From Podospora bellae-mahoneyi (Eukaryota > Ascomycota > Sordariomycetes > Sordariales > Podosporaceae): 64,000 bases of DNA. The stretch is taken from NCBI RefSeq assembly GCF_035222275.1, contig NC_085882.1, positions 3,231,501 to 3,295,500 on the forward strand, in the 5' to 3' direction. The notes under the pieces are model-generated. The model was given only the letters and a program-made list of their open reading frames with translations, was not told where the DNA came from and did no database searches. Positions 11,267 to 23,600 of the stretch are shown in pieces (the first letter of the stretch is position 1; every line of letters begins with the position of its first letter). A program made the translations under genes and the position numbers.

Positions 11267-11867
11267 GGACTTCTTTTTAGCTTTCTAGGTGGCGCCGATC
11301 GGATCCGGTCTGCAGTCCGGGATGCACTTCCGGTCCGTATGCTCCGGCTTAGGCGGAGACAAATAAGGCAGACGTACAAAGTCAACAAAAACAACGGGGA
11401 TATGGCTTGCAAAAGTCAACCGCCGATGATGGAGGACTTGGGGATGGTGAACATCAACACAACAACGACGGTGATGTCATGGTCAAGTAGGCGGCCGTTA
11501 TCTCTGTTTGCGCTGTTTACTCGCCTTCCATCCGTGGCGGCCGACGAGCCGACAAATGCCGCGTATTTTCACGGCTTACCAATTCGCATACTACCCGCGT
11601 GCATTCTGTACAGTGTGGGTGTGAAACAGAACGTTGGTTGAAAGAAACATGGTGCAGACAAATCGGAGTGCGAACCGAATTGGGGCCCGGAACTCGGAAC
11701 GGGAGGTGCGCTGTTTTCGGAAGCGGCCGAACTGTGTGTGTTTCCGGGGGAGAGGTTACGTAACATTGCGTTGTGTACGGGTGTAATATTACCGGGTGGT
11801 ATTGTAAAGAGTGGTATCAGGGGTCTGTTATTGCTGAAACCAACAGCAACGGGCACACAAGACGAGA

Positions 11868-11897
11868 CAGCCCCAGCCCCAGCCCCAGCCCCAGCCA
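11868..11897. repeat. CAGCCC hexanucleotide microsatellite
   Basis: Five consecutive copies of the six-base unit CAGCCC. It sits in non-coding DNA about 600 bases upstream of the kynurenine formamidase gene. Confidence 0.85.
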
Positions 11898-12341
11898 CAC
11901 CACAAAACGTATGTGCTATAAAAAGCGAGAGTGTGTTTTGATTGTATATATATCGAGAGAATCTAGGCAGATTTCCGACATAGTCGATTGATTAAGACCC
12001 CGCAAAAATATATGTAAGTTTCTTCTTGGATGGTGTGGGGTTGTTTTTATTCCGATAGGTTCGGGATTTTTTTGAGGGAGGGGATAAAAGGGTTGAGGGA
12101 GATGGTGGGTGGGTTAATATGGGAGGTGTGGGACTTGGACCGGGAGGATGGGAATGGGAGAGTGACGATCAGTTGTTCTGGATTTTTGGGGGGAGGGATG
12201 TTGGTGCGGTAGTTGAAGGGGAGGATAAAGGGGGTTTTCGGTGGGTAGTTTTGATGACCGGGGAATAATGAGGAAAACGTGGTTTAGATTGGTGTTATTT
12301 GGGGGGAAAGGGGGGGGAGGATTGTTGCTGGGGGTTTATGA

Positions 12342-12421
12342 GGTAGGATATAAATATGGTAGGATATATACATGGTGGGATATATGTATGGTGGGATATA
12401 TATATGGTGGGATACTATAGC
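12342..12421. repeat. 16-base tandem repeat, five units
   Basis: Five direct copies of a 16-base unit with consensus GGTGGGATATATATAT: exact starts at 12342, 12358, 12374, 12390 and 12406, differing at a few positions each. Non-coding minisatellite; no function is evident. Confidence 0.85.
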
Positions 12422-12721
12422 TGTGGTGGGAATGGTAGATGTAGGTGCACTTGAGGGAGAGGGGGATGGGGATATTACTCCGTTGTTTATATGAACCATG
12501 ACTTGGGCGTGTTGTGCCGTGATCCGGGTGCTTCTACTATCGTTATCACCTCAAGACTTGGTGAGAGGTTGGGATGAGACAGACATGATCGTACGTGAGA
12601 GAAAGCATTGGTATGTCGTAAGATGCCTCTCGGATATATGCTGTCTTGCATTTTAGGTGGGTGTCTTGTGTGAGCTAGGCTTGTAAGAGAGCTAGCCAAT
12701 TTGTGTAGGTATTTTTTCCTA

Positions 12722-13231
12722 GGAGAAATTCTAACCGGGCACACCCCATGGGTGTTAGGGTTCTGTATGGCCCCTGACTTTGATATGATATTCTTGACGA
12801 CTTTTTCCCATCACCTCTACCATCGATAACTACAACTGTTACTGCCCTGCATTTTGTTTCGTATAAATTCATATATAGATGAATATTTATACATACTACA
12901 GTCAAGCTATAAATCAAATACAATTGGCACTGCCGATAAGTAATGCCGCTTTAAAATCAATAGCTAGCTAAACTACTAGCTAAAGCTGTGGGTAAGATAG
13001 TAGTTAGCTAGCTAAGGCTGTGAGTGAGGTTGTAATTAGAGTAATTTGTAAGGCGCGTTTGATTGCTAGAAGGTAGGGAATTAAGCAGTATGGCCTGAAG
13101 TATATAGGTTGTATAGGAGTAAGTGGTTGATGGAGTTGGAATTTCAGGCGCTGTACAGAACCCCAACTCCCATGGGGGGTGAGATGCCCAGTAAGCGAGG
13201 GGGGGATTGCCCGGCTAGAATTTTTCTTTTT
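12722..13231. mobile_element. AT-rich inverted-repeat element (probable decayed MITE)
   Basis: Two ends read as imperfect inverted copies. The left end (12722-12774) reads GAAATTCTAACCGGGCA, then CCCATGGGTGTTAGGGTTCTGTA. The right end (13147-13231), reverse complemented, gives GAAAAATTCTAGCCGGGCA, then an extra segment of about 28 bases, then CCCATGGGAGTTGGGGTTCTGTA. TA dinucleotides flank both ends (12720-12721, 13232-13233), as expected for a Tc1/mariner-type insertion. The roughly 370-base core is strongly AT-rich with many TAG, CTA and TTA words and duplicated TAGCTAGCTAA blocks, unlike the balanced flanks, and has no open frame. That composition is compatible with repeat-induced point mutation. 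No transposase is present, so it would be a non-autonomous copy. The family is not identified; exact ends are uncertain by a few bases. Confidence 0.6.
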
Positions 13232-13879
13232 TAAGATGTTGATAGAAGGATATTTTTTTGAGGGTACCTATTTATCGACGAGCCAAAACCTAAAGCGACG
13301 TGTGGTAGTTACCTATCTTACCACGTCGAGAGTCTAGTGGCATTGATGTAGAAGCTTGGGATGACCTTCCTTAAAGAACCTGAGTTGGGCAGCTCGAGAT
13401 CTGAAGAATGGTTTCCCAAATGTGTTCCGTAGAATTATCTGACGAGGAGGCGGTCGAGGTATATGCACAAAAACAATGCCCGAGAACAAAGTCCCCGATC
13501 TCAAACACAGAATTTCACAAGTAACAGGGCACAGCAACGTTAGACCACAAAGTACATTTAAACAAGTTTTTATTCACCCTCTCTTTCAAGAGGATAAGAA
13601 GCTCTGACACAGAGCAACAAACCAAACGCTGACTTTTCCCCTTCCCCTTAAACAACCCCCCCCCTCTCCTTTGCCATTTAACCTCCTAATCCTCCATGAA
13701 TGACCCCCCCTAGAATACCAGACAGGACAAGTAATGCAATGGTCACTAATCAACCATATGACCCAACCCCCGCTCTAGAAAGTAGCAAAAAGCGCTATAA
13801 CAAGCGAAACCCATTTTTCGCCTCCCAGCTGTTGTTGTGTACACACACCCAACACAAACATATTTAACATACAACCCAA

Positions 13880-13940
13880 TCCAATCCAACCAACCGACCA
13901 ACCGACCAACCAACCGACCAACCAACCGACCAACCAACCC
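13880..13940. repeat. CAAC/CGAC tetranucleotide array
   Basis: About 60 bases built of alternating CAAC and CGAC four-base units (CCAACCAACCGAC pattern repeated). It lies 330 bases beyond the stop codon of the Zn2Cys6 regulator gene, possibly within its 3' UTR. Confidence 0.8.
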
Positions 13941-14270
13941 TATACCCAAAGCTAAATATGGTATCAACAAAAAAAACAAGAATAACGTCATTATAGACAT
14001 GAGAAATAAACCAAGAGAGAAAAAAACGTGCAAGAAATGAAGAGAGACTGTCCTCCAACAACAAAAAAGAAAAACAAGAGAGAAGAATTGGAGGTATATC
14101 GTGTCGCGGGTATAACAACAGGCGTATAGTTCGAGATGTGCTCTGTGTCGGTGATGATGTGGTATGTATAGTAATCCGGCCGTCAAACGTCATGGTATCA
14201 TCTCTATGATATATCCCCTTCCCTTCCCTTGCCTTTCCATCTATTCATTTACACCCACCCCGCCCCGCCC

Positions 14271-17069
14271 TTAAATAATATTCGCAATGCTAATCCTCTT
14301 CTGACTCTCACTCTTAATACTCGACACCCCAGACGCAGCCGCCATCGGGCTGTTATTAGACGACGACCCACTCCCCATCTCCATCGGCCTAGGAGGAGGG
14401 GCAGAAAACGGCATCGGCAACGGCGCCATCTTCATCTCGTGGCCCTGACCAGCTGGCATCTCCATCTTGACCGGTGATAGTGAAGGTGGAGGGGGGCCAG
14501 GCGTGAGCTCCATCTTCATCGGGCCCCAGGTTTGCTGGCGAGCAGGCGCGAGAGCAGCCGGAGGGGCAGGGGGAGGAGGAGGAGGAGCGGCGGCGCTCGT
14601 GGGACTGGATGCACCAGACGCCAAGCACCGGATGGAATTCTCCAGCCTCTCCCAACCAGTCGGCCCCCACTCCCATCTCTGTTCACTCGTCAGGTTTGTC
14701 CTCGCGTCGATGCTGAAAAGAGTGTGCTTCCCGTTGGCGGCCCCCGATGGAACAAGAGGAGCGGGCGACGGCGGCTCACGGTCGCTGCCTGCCCAGACCC
14801 AGGCTGTGTCAGGGTTGGCCTGGAGGTCAGAACTGACGTACGCGACCAGCTCCTCGTCTCGAAAGAGCGCTTCTTGAATGGCAGACTGGGAAGGACGTGG
14901 TGGTGGGGGTCCGTATGGCGAGGGAGGATGACTGGGGGATGGCGACTGGGCGAGGTAGCTTGTAATCTCGGCTCGCCTGTTTCCGAGAACCTGGACGAAA
15001 AAGCCGAGATAACGGCCGCAAGGCATGGCAACGTCACGGTGCTCGTTGATGGATGCCAGGGCGCGGACGCAGGTAGCCGCCTGATCAAACCAGCCCGTGA
15101 TCAGCAAGAACAGCGCGCAGCGGAAGATGTGTGTGGTCAGAAGCGCTGTGGCGCCTTCCGGAAGATCGGGTGTAACTCGCAGGAGAAGAGCAGCGGTTTC
15201 GAGAGCCGTGTGAGTGCACTGTTCAAAGGCCGTCCGTCGCACGTCGGGGGGGCAGGAAGGGAGTAGGTTGTGTCGGTGGAGCAGCAGGCGTGCGTGGAGG
15301 AGGTAGACCAAGGGGTTGAGAAGCGCAGGGGTCATGGGGGCGTTGCTCGTAGGGTCGCAAGCCTGTGGAAAGGTTCGAAGGCAGGAGGAAAAGTGCTGGT
15401 CAAACGTTGCCAGCCGGGTCGGTGCAATAACGGGGGACGAGAGGGCTCTGCCGAGCGCTGTGTAAGAACGCACAACGTGTATCACGGCGAGCAGAGAATG
15501 CGTAAGCGGCTCTGCGCCCACGGGCACCCTTGGGCCCTGCTCAGAGATGAAGCAGTCGTCGACTCCAGCGGGCAACGAGACGTCGCAGTCGGAATCGTCA
15601 ATCATCATCGGCCTCCCGAGTTCGATAGACAGGCTGCGATCAAGAAGGTAGATGGCCCACCATGTCCTCCTGCGCATCTCACCCTCGAGGAACTGCCATG
15701 GCCCCAATTCGGTGTAGAGACCAAGGTCTTGAGCCACCCGGACAGCATTGCCGAGCCAGTTCCAAGCAGCAAGCTTCAGGTTCATCTCATTCAACGCCAC
15801 AGTAATAAGCACAAACACGCGCGCATTGTCCAGCTCATACTCGTTGTTCCAAGGGTCAATCAAACTCCGCGTCGTCTCGAGAAGATGGGCTGCCGAATAC
15901 GCTCGGTTGTGCTCGTTCTCGGATGTAAAGAGCCTTCCAACGGCCATGACGGCAAAGAACACAGACATGAAGGCCTGCGTGACTCGAATCGGATTGCCCT
16001 GGCGGTAGAGCCCATCTACCGTCTGCACAAAGCTGTTCCAGTGCAGAATGGGCGTCATGGTATGGGCAGAGGTGAAGTAAGCCCTGAGCAACGAGTCTGT
16101 CGTCTGCCTGGGAGGCAGCATGGAAGTGAAGTCCCTCGGATCAGGGGCCGCCACCGGTCGGTATGGCGCTGGTGGCTTCCAGATTCCCCTGGAAAAGCTT
16201 CGTAGGTTGGTTCTTGCTCGAGCGAGGTCGTGAATGCTGGCGGGCCGCTTCTTGCGCTTGGGGGCCGAGGCGATCTCGGGGAGCTGGAGCGGCAACTGCT
16301 CCACGCCGTCCACATCCATATCAAATTGGCCGTCCCTCTCTTGCAGCATGCGGCGGAGGCTGTTGTTCTCGCGGCGAACCCGTTCCATCTGCTTTTCCAA
16401 ATCCTGCACCTGCTTGATGGACGACATGCGTCGGTTAGTTTCCTTGGTGAACTGGCACTTGACGCTCCGGCTTGAGCACTCGGAGCAGCTCGTAGTCTCG
16501 GTGGCATCGCATTTGACCTTCCTCTCGCGGCAGGCATCGCAGCTGGGATCTTTTCTCCTCTGACGGTATGCTCGCTTCTGGGCCTGGGAGCTGTTGCTGT
16601 TGCTGTTGTTGTTGTTGTTGTTGTTGCTGGAAGACGATGGGAGCTGGGCATGAGAGGGCCCTGGGGTGCCAGCAACTGACTCCCCTGACTGCATCGACTC
16701 TCGCTCCATGGTAGACGATGTTGCTGTGACGGGGGTGTATGGTTGGAACGAATGGCTGCCTGGTTGGGGGAGCTGCTGCCGGTGAACCGAAGGCAAAGGT
16801 GTCGAGAGGCCGAAAGGTTGTGAAGGGGCGGTTTGGTGTGAGGGAGAGTGCTGGTGTGTTTGCGGCGGCGGCGGTTGATGATGGTGATGGTGATGGTGAT
16901 GGTGATGGTGATGGAGGCTCGCACTTGGGCTTGGCCTCATCAGGCCGCCAAGGTACTGTGTAAGCGGTTTGGGTGAGGCGGCCGACGAGACACCCGAGGA
17001 TTCGTAGGGCCGTGAGGAGGGGTTGGGAGATGGAGGATGAGAATACGGGTTGTGTGACGCAGCGGCCAT
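14271..17069 (-). CDS. Zn2Cys6 fungal-specific transcription factor
   Basis: Uninterrupted gene of 932 residues. The DNA-binding domain is a complete binuclear zinc cluster with Cys177, 180, 187, 195, 198 and 205 (CX2CX6CX7CX2CX6C), preceded by basic RAYRQRRKDPSC and followed by NRRMSSIKQVQDLEKQM and a short leucine-type coiled coil (about 215-245) that should mediate dimerisation. The middle of the protein (about 340-620) reads like the fungal_trans/MHR domain, with RRRTWWAIYLLDRSLSIELGRP as a typical segment. Both ends are low complexity: a run of 12 histidines (53-64, alternating CAT/CAC codons), an asparagine/serine stretch near 149-160, and a Pro/Gly/Met-rich tail. Nuclear localisation is expected. 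I cannot assign a pathway or ortholog name. The gene has a 9.9-kb gene-free 5' flank, unusual for this compact genome. Confidence 0.9.
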   Translation of the reverse strand: MAAASHNPYSHPPSPNPSSRPYESSGVSSAASPKPLTQYLGGLMRPSPSASLHHHHHHHHHHHHQPPPPQTHQHSPSHQTAPSQPFGLSTPLPSVHRQQLPQPGSHSFQPYTPVTATSSTMERESMQSGESVAGTPGPSHAQLPSSSSNNNNNNNSNSNSSQAQKRAYRQRRKDPSCDACRERKVKCDATETTSCSECSSRSVKCQFTKETNRRMSSIKQVQDLEKQMERVRRENNSLRRMLQERDGQFDMDVDGVEQLPLQLPEIASAPKRKKRPASIHDLARARTNLRSFSRGIWKPPAPYRPVAAPDPRDFTSMLPPRQTTDSLLRAYFTSAHTMTPILHWNSFVQTVDGLYRQGNPIRVTQAFMSVFFAVMAVGRLFTSENEHNRAYSAAHLLETTRSLIDPWNNEYELDNARVFVLITVALNEMNLKLAAWNWLGNAVRVAQDLGLYTELGPWQFLEGEMRRRTWWAIYLLDRSLSIELGRPMMIDDSDCDVSLPAGVDDCFISEQGPRVPVGAEPLTHSLLAVIHVVRSYTALGRALSSPVIAPTRLATFDQHFSSCLRTFPQACDPTSNAPMTPALLNPLVYLLHARLLLHRHNLLPSCPPDVRRTAFEQCTHTALETAALLLRVTPDLPEGATALLTTHIFRCALFLLITGWFDQAATCVRALASINEHRDVAMPCGRYLGFFVQVLGNRRAEITSYLAQSPSPSHPPSPYGPPPPRPSQSAIQEALFRDEELVAYVSSDLQANPDTAWVWAGSDREPPSPAPLVPSGAANGKHTLFSIDARTNLTSEQRWEWGPTGWERLENSIRCLASGASSPTSAAAPPPPPPAPPAALAPARQQTWGPMKMELTPGPPPPSLSPVKMEMPAGQGHEMKMAPLPMPFSAPPPRPMEMGSGSSSNNSPMAAASGVSSIKSESQKRISIANII

Positions 17070-19734
17070 AGTGCTGCTGGGGCTACAGCTGCTTTAAGAA
17101 GCAGAGATTCCGACAGCCTGATTCGGAACCGTCTCCACAAGGTCAAGGTCCCCGATAGGATGGGTTATGGGGGGAAGCTGCCGGTCAACAAGGAACATGC
17201 AGACGGGAAGTATTTGGGGGTAGCCGAAGTGTTTTCTGGGAATGGGAAGGGTGTTTAAAGGAAACCAAGCGCGGTCTGAGCTCCCTCGTTTCTCCTGGTC
17301 TTGTTCTCCTCTCCCACCCTTGGTCGTTTGGATGCACCACAAGGTAGTAGATAATGTAGACTACCCACACCACCTCGAAAAGGGATACCCACGCACGATG
17401 TTGTCTTGGGCGGGTGGTGGCGGTCACTGCTTGTCGTCGAGCAGCGGGTCTGGCTTCTTTTCTTTCTGTCTAGTCCTCTTCAGTTTTGCAGACCAGTACG
17501 GAGGCAATAACAGAGTGTCTCAAAGCGTGTTGACGAGGGTCTCCAGTCCCTTCCCGAACAGCTCCGTCCAGCTCGAAAGTCCCGGGGTGGTATCTAGCGG
17601 TGATGCAACGCCGTGCAACCACAGTGCCGTTTTCTGATCCGCAAAGTCTTGGTGCGGCCTGTAGCTGGCGCAGTTGAGGTTGCGGTTGCGGTTGCCGTCC
17701 AATGCTTTTCCGTAGCAGTCAGGCCCTGCCCCTTGTTCCGCAGCCTCTCTGGTTTCTCTCTCTTCTCTCGGGATCCTATCGTGGAGGAAGGCGAGTGAGA
17801 GAGAGCAGTGTGAGGGCGAGCAAGAGTAGCAATTGGGTTAGAAAACTGCGGCGTTTGGTCCCGAGACGGCCACAATGCGACCATGTGTTAAAAGGCGGTC
17901 GTATTAGTAGAAGCCGTGACTCTCCAGCCTGCGGCCTGTAAGTGAGGTCTTGCTGGGGAACCGGCAAAAGGCGACCGGGCGGGCGTGTGTAAATGCGCAC
18001 CCAGCTACGGGCCACGTCTGGTTCGCCGGAACTACCAAGCTGGTGAGCGAAAGGGCAACGGCTGAGAGCAGGCGCAACCGCACTTGGGGGGCCTAAGCCT
18101 GCAGAGATGGGGGGTGAACAGGAGGCGGCGGAGACAGCGGCAAAGCGGAGGGCGCTGGTATGAGGATCCGATATGCAGCACACACGGCTGATGGGTGGTG
18201 TTTTGTTGTAGGAAGCTCTCGTCTGGAAAGGGAAAAGCGAAGGAGAGGCCGTCTGGCGAAGGGAGAGCAGAGGGTGTCAGAAGGAGGGAGAAGTCTGGTA
18301 TCAAAGCGTGATTTGAGAGGACCGAGCAGAAGAGGGTTGTAGCTGGGTAGCAATGACAAGCCGGGGCATCTCAACCAGCCATAGCCATGTTTCCATGCTC
18401 CATCATTATCCCATGTCACCAGTCCTAGTGCTAGTGTAGTCCCTACTCCATACTCCCCAGTACAATGCCTTCAGGGGTGGGGAGCGGAGGAGGGGATGAA
18501 GGGACAAGGCCGGAGGGGACCAAGTGGTGCTGTATTGAAAATCCGTACTGTGATGATGCTTTGGTAACAAACGATACAACAGTAGTGTACGTCCGTATGC
18601 CCACTCGACCACCCAGGGTCCGCCTCTCTGCAGCACGGCCCTTTGACTGGTGCTTGGGGGTGCAGTTGACGTTTCCGTAGAGCTCGCAAGCCACCCCTGG
18701 ATCTGTCCAAGACACAAATGACATGTGCTGCTGCTGATGCTCCAGAGAGGCAAAAAAGCAATTCCTGCTCGGGTTTTGGTGCCCGCTGCCGACAGCTTGT
18801 TCTCAGACGCCCACAGACGGGGGGGGCCCGCTAGCAAAACACCCCGGCCCCTGACACAGTGAACCCCAGTCGCTTTTATCAACACAGCAGCCAAACCGGC
18901 TATGACCGTGCGAAAATAAGGTACTGTGCCGCATATCACTGACATTCCCGTTTTTCCATCCCACTGTGCCCGGAAAGCGTGAAAGCCACGCTGTCCCTTG
19001 CGCACGCAGCAGGCAGATGCGCGATCAGCGTTGCGGCGGAAACTGGTGCAAGGAAGTTGACGAACAAGCATTTGTGACGTAGGTGGGCTTCACTCAGGCA
19101 TGACGATGATGCTCGTTGAGACGCTTCACCCTATTTTTCTCGTCTCTTCTCGAGACGGAATGAAAAAACCCGGCATGTGGGACCAGGTGAGCCGAACCAA
19201 GTCAGAGAGGATGCAGCCTGTGCCGTACGGGAAGGGAGCGGCTTCCAATCGGTTGCCTTGGGGTCTCTGGCATCTTTTCTGTCTGTGTGGTGCAGGATGC
19301 TAGAAAACTGTGCCCGTGTGGCGTAAATATCCATTATTCAGTTGTTAAGTGTCGTGATGGATGCACAGCTCCCCGCTGGATGACCGCCTCACCCGTTGTG
19401 CCGCGCCGTCGAAGCTGCGGTCATTGCAGAAGGATCACACAGATGGCTGTCTGGCGGGGCTGACAACCTGATGAGATGAACTGCAACTGACCCACGCGGC
19501 GTGACGGGCTCCTTACCCCGTGGCATGATGTGCATCGGAATCGAGTTGCCAGCAGGAGGGCTGGTCAACGGACAGTCTCAACTGGCTACGGGTGAGACAT
19601 GAAAGACAGGCACCGCTATAGTTGTTGAGGCTCGAGACCTCGTCGGTCTTTCAAATCCGTACGATATGTGTGGACCAGTATCTACGGATACAAGGCCGAG
19701 AAGAGCCACACTAGCTCCATGCTGGTGGGCAGTT

Positions 19735-19756
19735 CGGCCGGCCGGCCGGCCGGCGG
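19735..19756. repeat. GC-only CGGC tandem repeat
   Basis: A 22-base run of CGGC units (overlapping GGCCGGCC palindromes) in an otherwise ordinary sequence. It is self-complementary and could form a hairpin or extruded structure; no function is evident. Confidence 0.8.
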
Positions 19757-20604
19757 AGACCATCCCCTCTGCTGGATTCTGAACTGTAACCTGTAACGAC
19801 AGTCTCGACATTCTCGAATCCTGGGCGTAATAACCCAGGCTTATTATGATCTTCGGCGCAACTCCCGGAGGCTCAGGGATGGGTAACTTTGGCGTCAAAC
19901 ACGTGTAGCTTAGATAAAAGTCTCGGCCCTATCTCGAGACAGAGACAATCAGATACCGAGATGCTTTTTTTTACTCGTTGATCATGTCTTGCTTGAGGAG
20001 AGCACGCTCACCATGTGCTCGTACTCGTGTCGGGATCCGGTGTGCGTGATCTCATGGCTGTGAGACAGAGAGAAAGAGCAAGAATTGATGTCGTTCACCT
20101 GCAATTGCTAGCCTCCTAGCGTAGCCCTGTTTGGTGAAGCGCCATGGCCGCGCTGGATCTCGGTAACGGGAGGGGCTCGATGCAACGTGCCGCTTGGACG
20201 AGTCGGCGAGGCAGTGGACACCGCCAAGCACAGCGTCCATCCACAGCAGCGGGACTGGTTTTTGGTCCAAGGCAATTCGCTTTTCGGGGATGCGGAATGC
20301 GGAATAGATGAAGAGGGGAGCCCAATCATGTCGGCAGGCATCCGGAAGCCGGCTCGATTAGAGAATCGTCTGATTGATGGAAGATTTTGATGAGGCCGTG
20401 CTTGGCCCGCAGAACCACAACAGTACCTGATCCGGAACCATTTCTGCCAGACGAGGGGGAAAAATACACTACTATACACTACGGCTGTTGCTCCGATAGC
20501 GTCTCTTTGTGCTTCGGTTGGCCGCCGAGGGTGCCGAATTCGAATCCACGTTCACCGATGCCAGCCCATGTGCCCATGTCGGTGATCGTCAGCCTGTTAC
20601 TGAG

Positions 20605-20646
20605 GAGGCATGAGGCATGAGGCATGAGGCATGAGGCACGAGGCAT
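20605..20646. repeat. GAGGCAT heptamer tandem repeat
   Basis: Six direct copies of the seven-base unit GAGGCAT (fifth copy GAGGCAC) inside the gene desert. Simple minisatellite. Confidence 0.85.
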
Positions 20647-23600
20647 GGTGACGTGACCATGTATATCTGTGCAATGTCAACTTGTAGAACAGAGAAAGCA
20701 GAGACCGAGACACACATGCAATTCCTGGTTGATTGAATTTGAAAAGTACACTTTACGAATAACAAATTCAGTTTTCATGAGATTTCAACCCGACGGGAGC
20801 GGGGCACTGGCAATTGATGCGCGCGGTGGACCTCTCGCCGTGAGAACGCTCCCGCTTGGCACGCTTGGCGCCCTTCACACCCATATCCTTGCCAGCCACG
20901 CCCGAGCTTCTGACCAACCGGCACGGGCCAGGCAAAGAAGCCGTCGAAGGATTTTGGAGCCATTAGCAGCCACCTACTGGACAACTATAGGCCGGGGTGG
21001 CACTGACCCCCCGCCCAAAGATTGTTTCAAGATCGATGTGCGAGATTTGCGGTGCCGAGAAACTGACAGGCCAGAACGTCGTGTCTTTCCACAAGTCCAC
21101 CGACAAAGTTCAAGACTATTGATAGTTCTACTACACTGACAGAGTAGTCATTGGTAATTAATAACAGGATCCCGGCTTCCAGGTTCGCACCGAGAATCCA
21201 ATAAACAAAAGCCCCTATTGGAAACCATCCCACCATCTTCTTTCCCTCCAGTAGCTAGCTAGCTGTCTGGCTGTGCCTTCCCAGATCAGATCATGCTGCA
21301 ACATATCCCCAGATAGGCAAGAGTAAAACAGAGATGTACCTTCCAGTTAAATTTTGTGAAGACACAACCTCCGCTCCGGGTCGGAGACTTTAATACCTCT
21401 AGGCAGGCACGCAGGAAAGGAAGGAGTGGCTCGCGGGATGGATTGCGGCAGGAGCAAAGAACCAAAAACACCTGTGAACTTTCCGTCTGATGAAGGAGCT
21501 GAAGTCAACCAAGGCAGCTGATGAATGGCTCGCTTGCAACTTGCAACTCTTCCCTTCCCCCCTCTCTTTCCTCCCCTTCGAGAGCCCAGACCCTCTTGGC
21601 ACCCGAATTCCCGTTTTTCTTTCTCGCCGGGCGTCAGCCACAGCCACCATCGCATCGACCATCAGCTAGCTGTTGGGCTTACCGATGGCTTACCGTTTTC
21701 TATCAGGCAGAACCCAGCTGCCGGAGAAAAGAACCGGCCGTGTCAACCGACCTCGGGCCCAGAGCCGGTTCTACCATCATCCCAGCAAGTCTGGTTGTTG
21801 ATATGCCCATCCGGTGTTCGCCAATACCGAGCACTCTCCGAGAACCTTACGTGACGAAAATGCGGCTCAGTCGTAGCGAAGCTGCTCAGCTGTATTGATC
21901 GGACCCTGATGTCACCTCTCTCCTATTCCTCGCTCCCCACCTTGTTTCACGCGCTTATTGACTTTGTAAATGACTGCTACAGCACCACTGGGGACCGAGA
22001 TTCGCACATGTCCACGACGCCCGTCTGTCTTCCAAGCTTCCCTTCCAAGCTTCTAGTGGCTGCCACCCGCAGCGTGGAGGTGTGCTGAGCAAGGGTGAAT
22101 TGTTGCGGACCTGTTGATTTGAAGCCATGTCCCTGTGCCGAGAATGCGGGATTCCAGGAAGCTGGACTCCATCATGAGCCACCAACTCCGACGCATTGCT
22201 GCGGGAGAAACCGAAAAGGGAGCCAATACTTCGCGAGTTGCAGCCACTCTGAATCCTCATCGCTGTCAATATGGACACTGCAATGCCATCATGCAGAGTT
22301 CGGTACAGAGTACGTACACAACCAAGGGTCGCTCTCTCGCCAACCAGTCCGGTTGGCCAACATCAACCTCGCTTCCCGCCGCCATTGCAGTAGAAGTGGA
22401 AACAGATGAGGTGGTATTCTGACAAAATTCCATTGGACTTTCCTCATCCCTCGTCCAGTCAGTTGTCTCGTGTCGTTCTGCCCTGTGGTTCGGATAGGTA
22501 GAGGCGATTTGTTGGGAAGTAGAGCTTCACCCACCCCGGAAGGAACGACAGTATCAGCAGTCTGATATTAGGCGCTCGAATCGCCGTATCGTGGACGTCG
22601 AAAGGACGAATGGCACCACTTGGCGGCGGGTTTTGCCCACACTACTATACTCAGCCCAGCCTTGGATGCTCTCACAACCACCCATCCGACTGCCGAAATC
22701 CGGGCAAGCTGTTCAGCTCCGCACACACATGGATAACCATCCCGACCACTCAAAAGCACGCACAAGTCTGTTCTTCCACATTGCACGACATTCCTATGGA
22801 GTAGACGAGAAGACACACGGTCGATCACGCACTGTTGTTTGTTTCTCCCAACGGGTGGTCGGAAGTGTAGCCTGCTCTTCGTCCCACACTGCTTGAGACA
22901 TGCCTACCGTGCGTGGTCCAGTCCAAGCGAATTCTCGGGACGTTGGAATTGTGGCGAACGTGTGACCACCGGTGAAGGTTTCCCAGTCTTTTCTAGTGAG
23001 ACTTTTCTGTACACGTGTGGAAACGGTGTAGAGGGCAAGCCATTCCGTGTCCGGTCAAGGGATACGGCGTCAAGTGCGCTTGCTGACGGCAGAGGATGCC
23101 ACCCCACCAAACACGCTGATTTGTAGGGATATACGAAGCATGTCGTCGTCTTGACGGAGGTTGATGGGTGGCAGAGTTGCTGAGCTCCATGTGGTCATGA
23201 TGAACAAGGCTCCTTGCAACCAGCATGCTGTGCAACGGCCGGGCAGCGTGAGAGCCGGCCGATGGAGCATCTCACAATATAGAGGAGGGTTTCCGATTCG
23301 CATCCAGCCCTGGCCGGGTTGCGGATGTCGACGGATACTGTGTGCTTGGGATCTCGGAGAAGGGCCGTACGGGCTTCAAGCGGGTCTTTGTACTGGACCA
23401 TTTAGGTCCGTTGCAAGGGAGAACGGCGGCGACTCAGCCGGTCCTATCAAGACATGTACGGTCCCGTTCACGGCCTAGCAACTTGTACCGCGCAAACCAC
23501 GGATTGACGCTCCACGTGTAAGTCACTTCTCTTCTCACAGATTCCTATCTCGTCACACAGTACCAGCGGAATCACTGCGCTATGGTTGCACACCGTCCAG

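Larger units (their letters stand above)
11267..14270. other. Three-kb gene-free, repeat-rich spacer
   Basis: Lies between the kynurenine formamidase 5' end and the Zn2Cys6 regulator 3' end. No gene is supported. It contains a CAGCCC microsatellite (11868-11897), a 16-base tandem repeat (12342-12421), an AT-rich inverted-repeat element (12722-13231) and a CAAC/CGAC tetranucleotide array (13880-13940). The last is probably in the 3' UTR of the regulator. Confidence 0.6.

Noticed and set aside
13861-13940. CAAC/CGAC array as a CRISPR or telomere-like repeat
   Set aside because: Units are four bases with no spacers, and they do not match the fungal telomere unit TTAGGG.
20530-20560. GAATTCGAATCC resembling a tRNA B box
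   Set aside because: No A box, acceptor stem or anticodon arm can be folded around it.
20669-21139. 156-codon plus-strand frame in the gene desert
   Set aside because: No domain, no hydrophobic or repeat pattern, no supported splice partners; expected by chance at this base composition.
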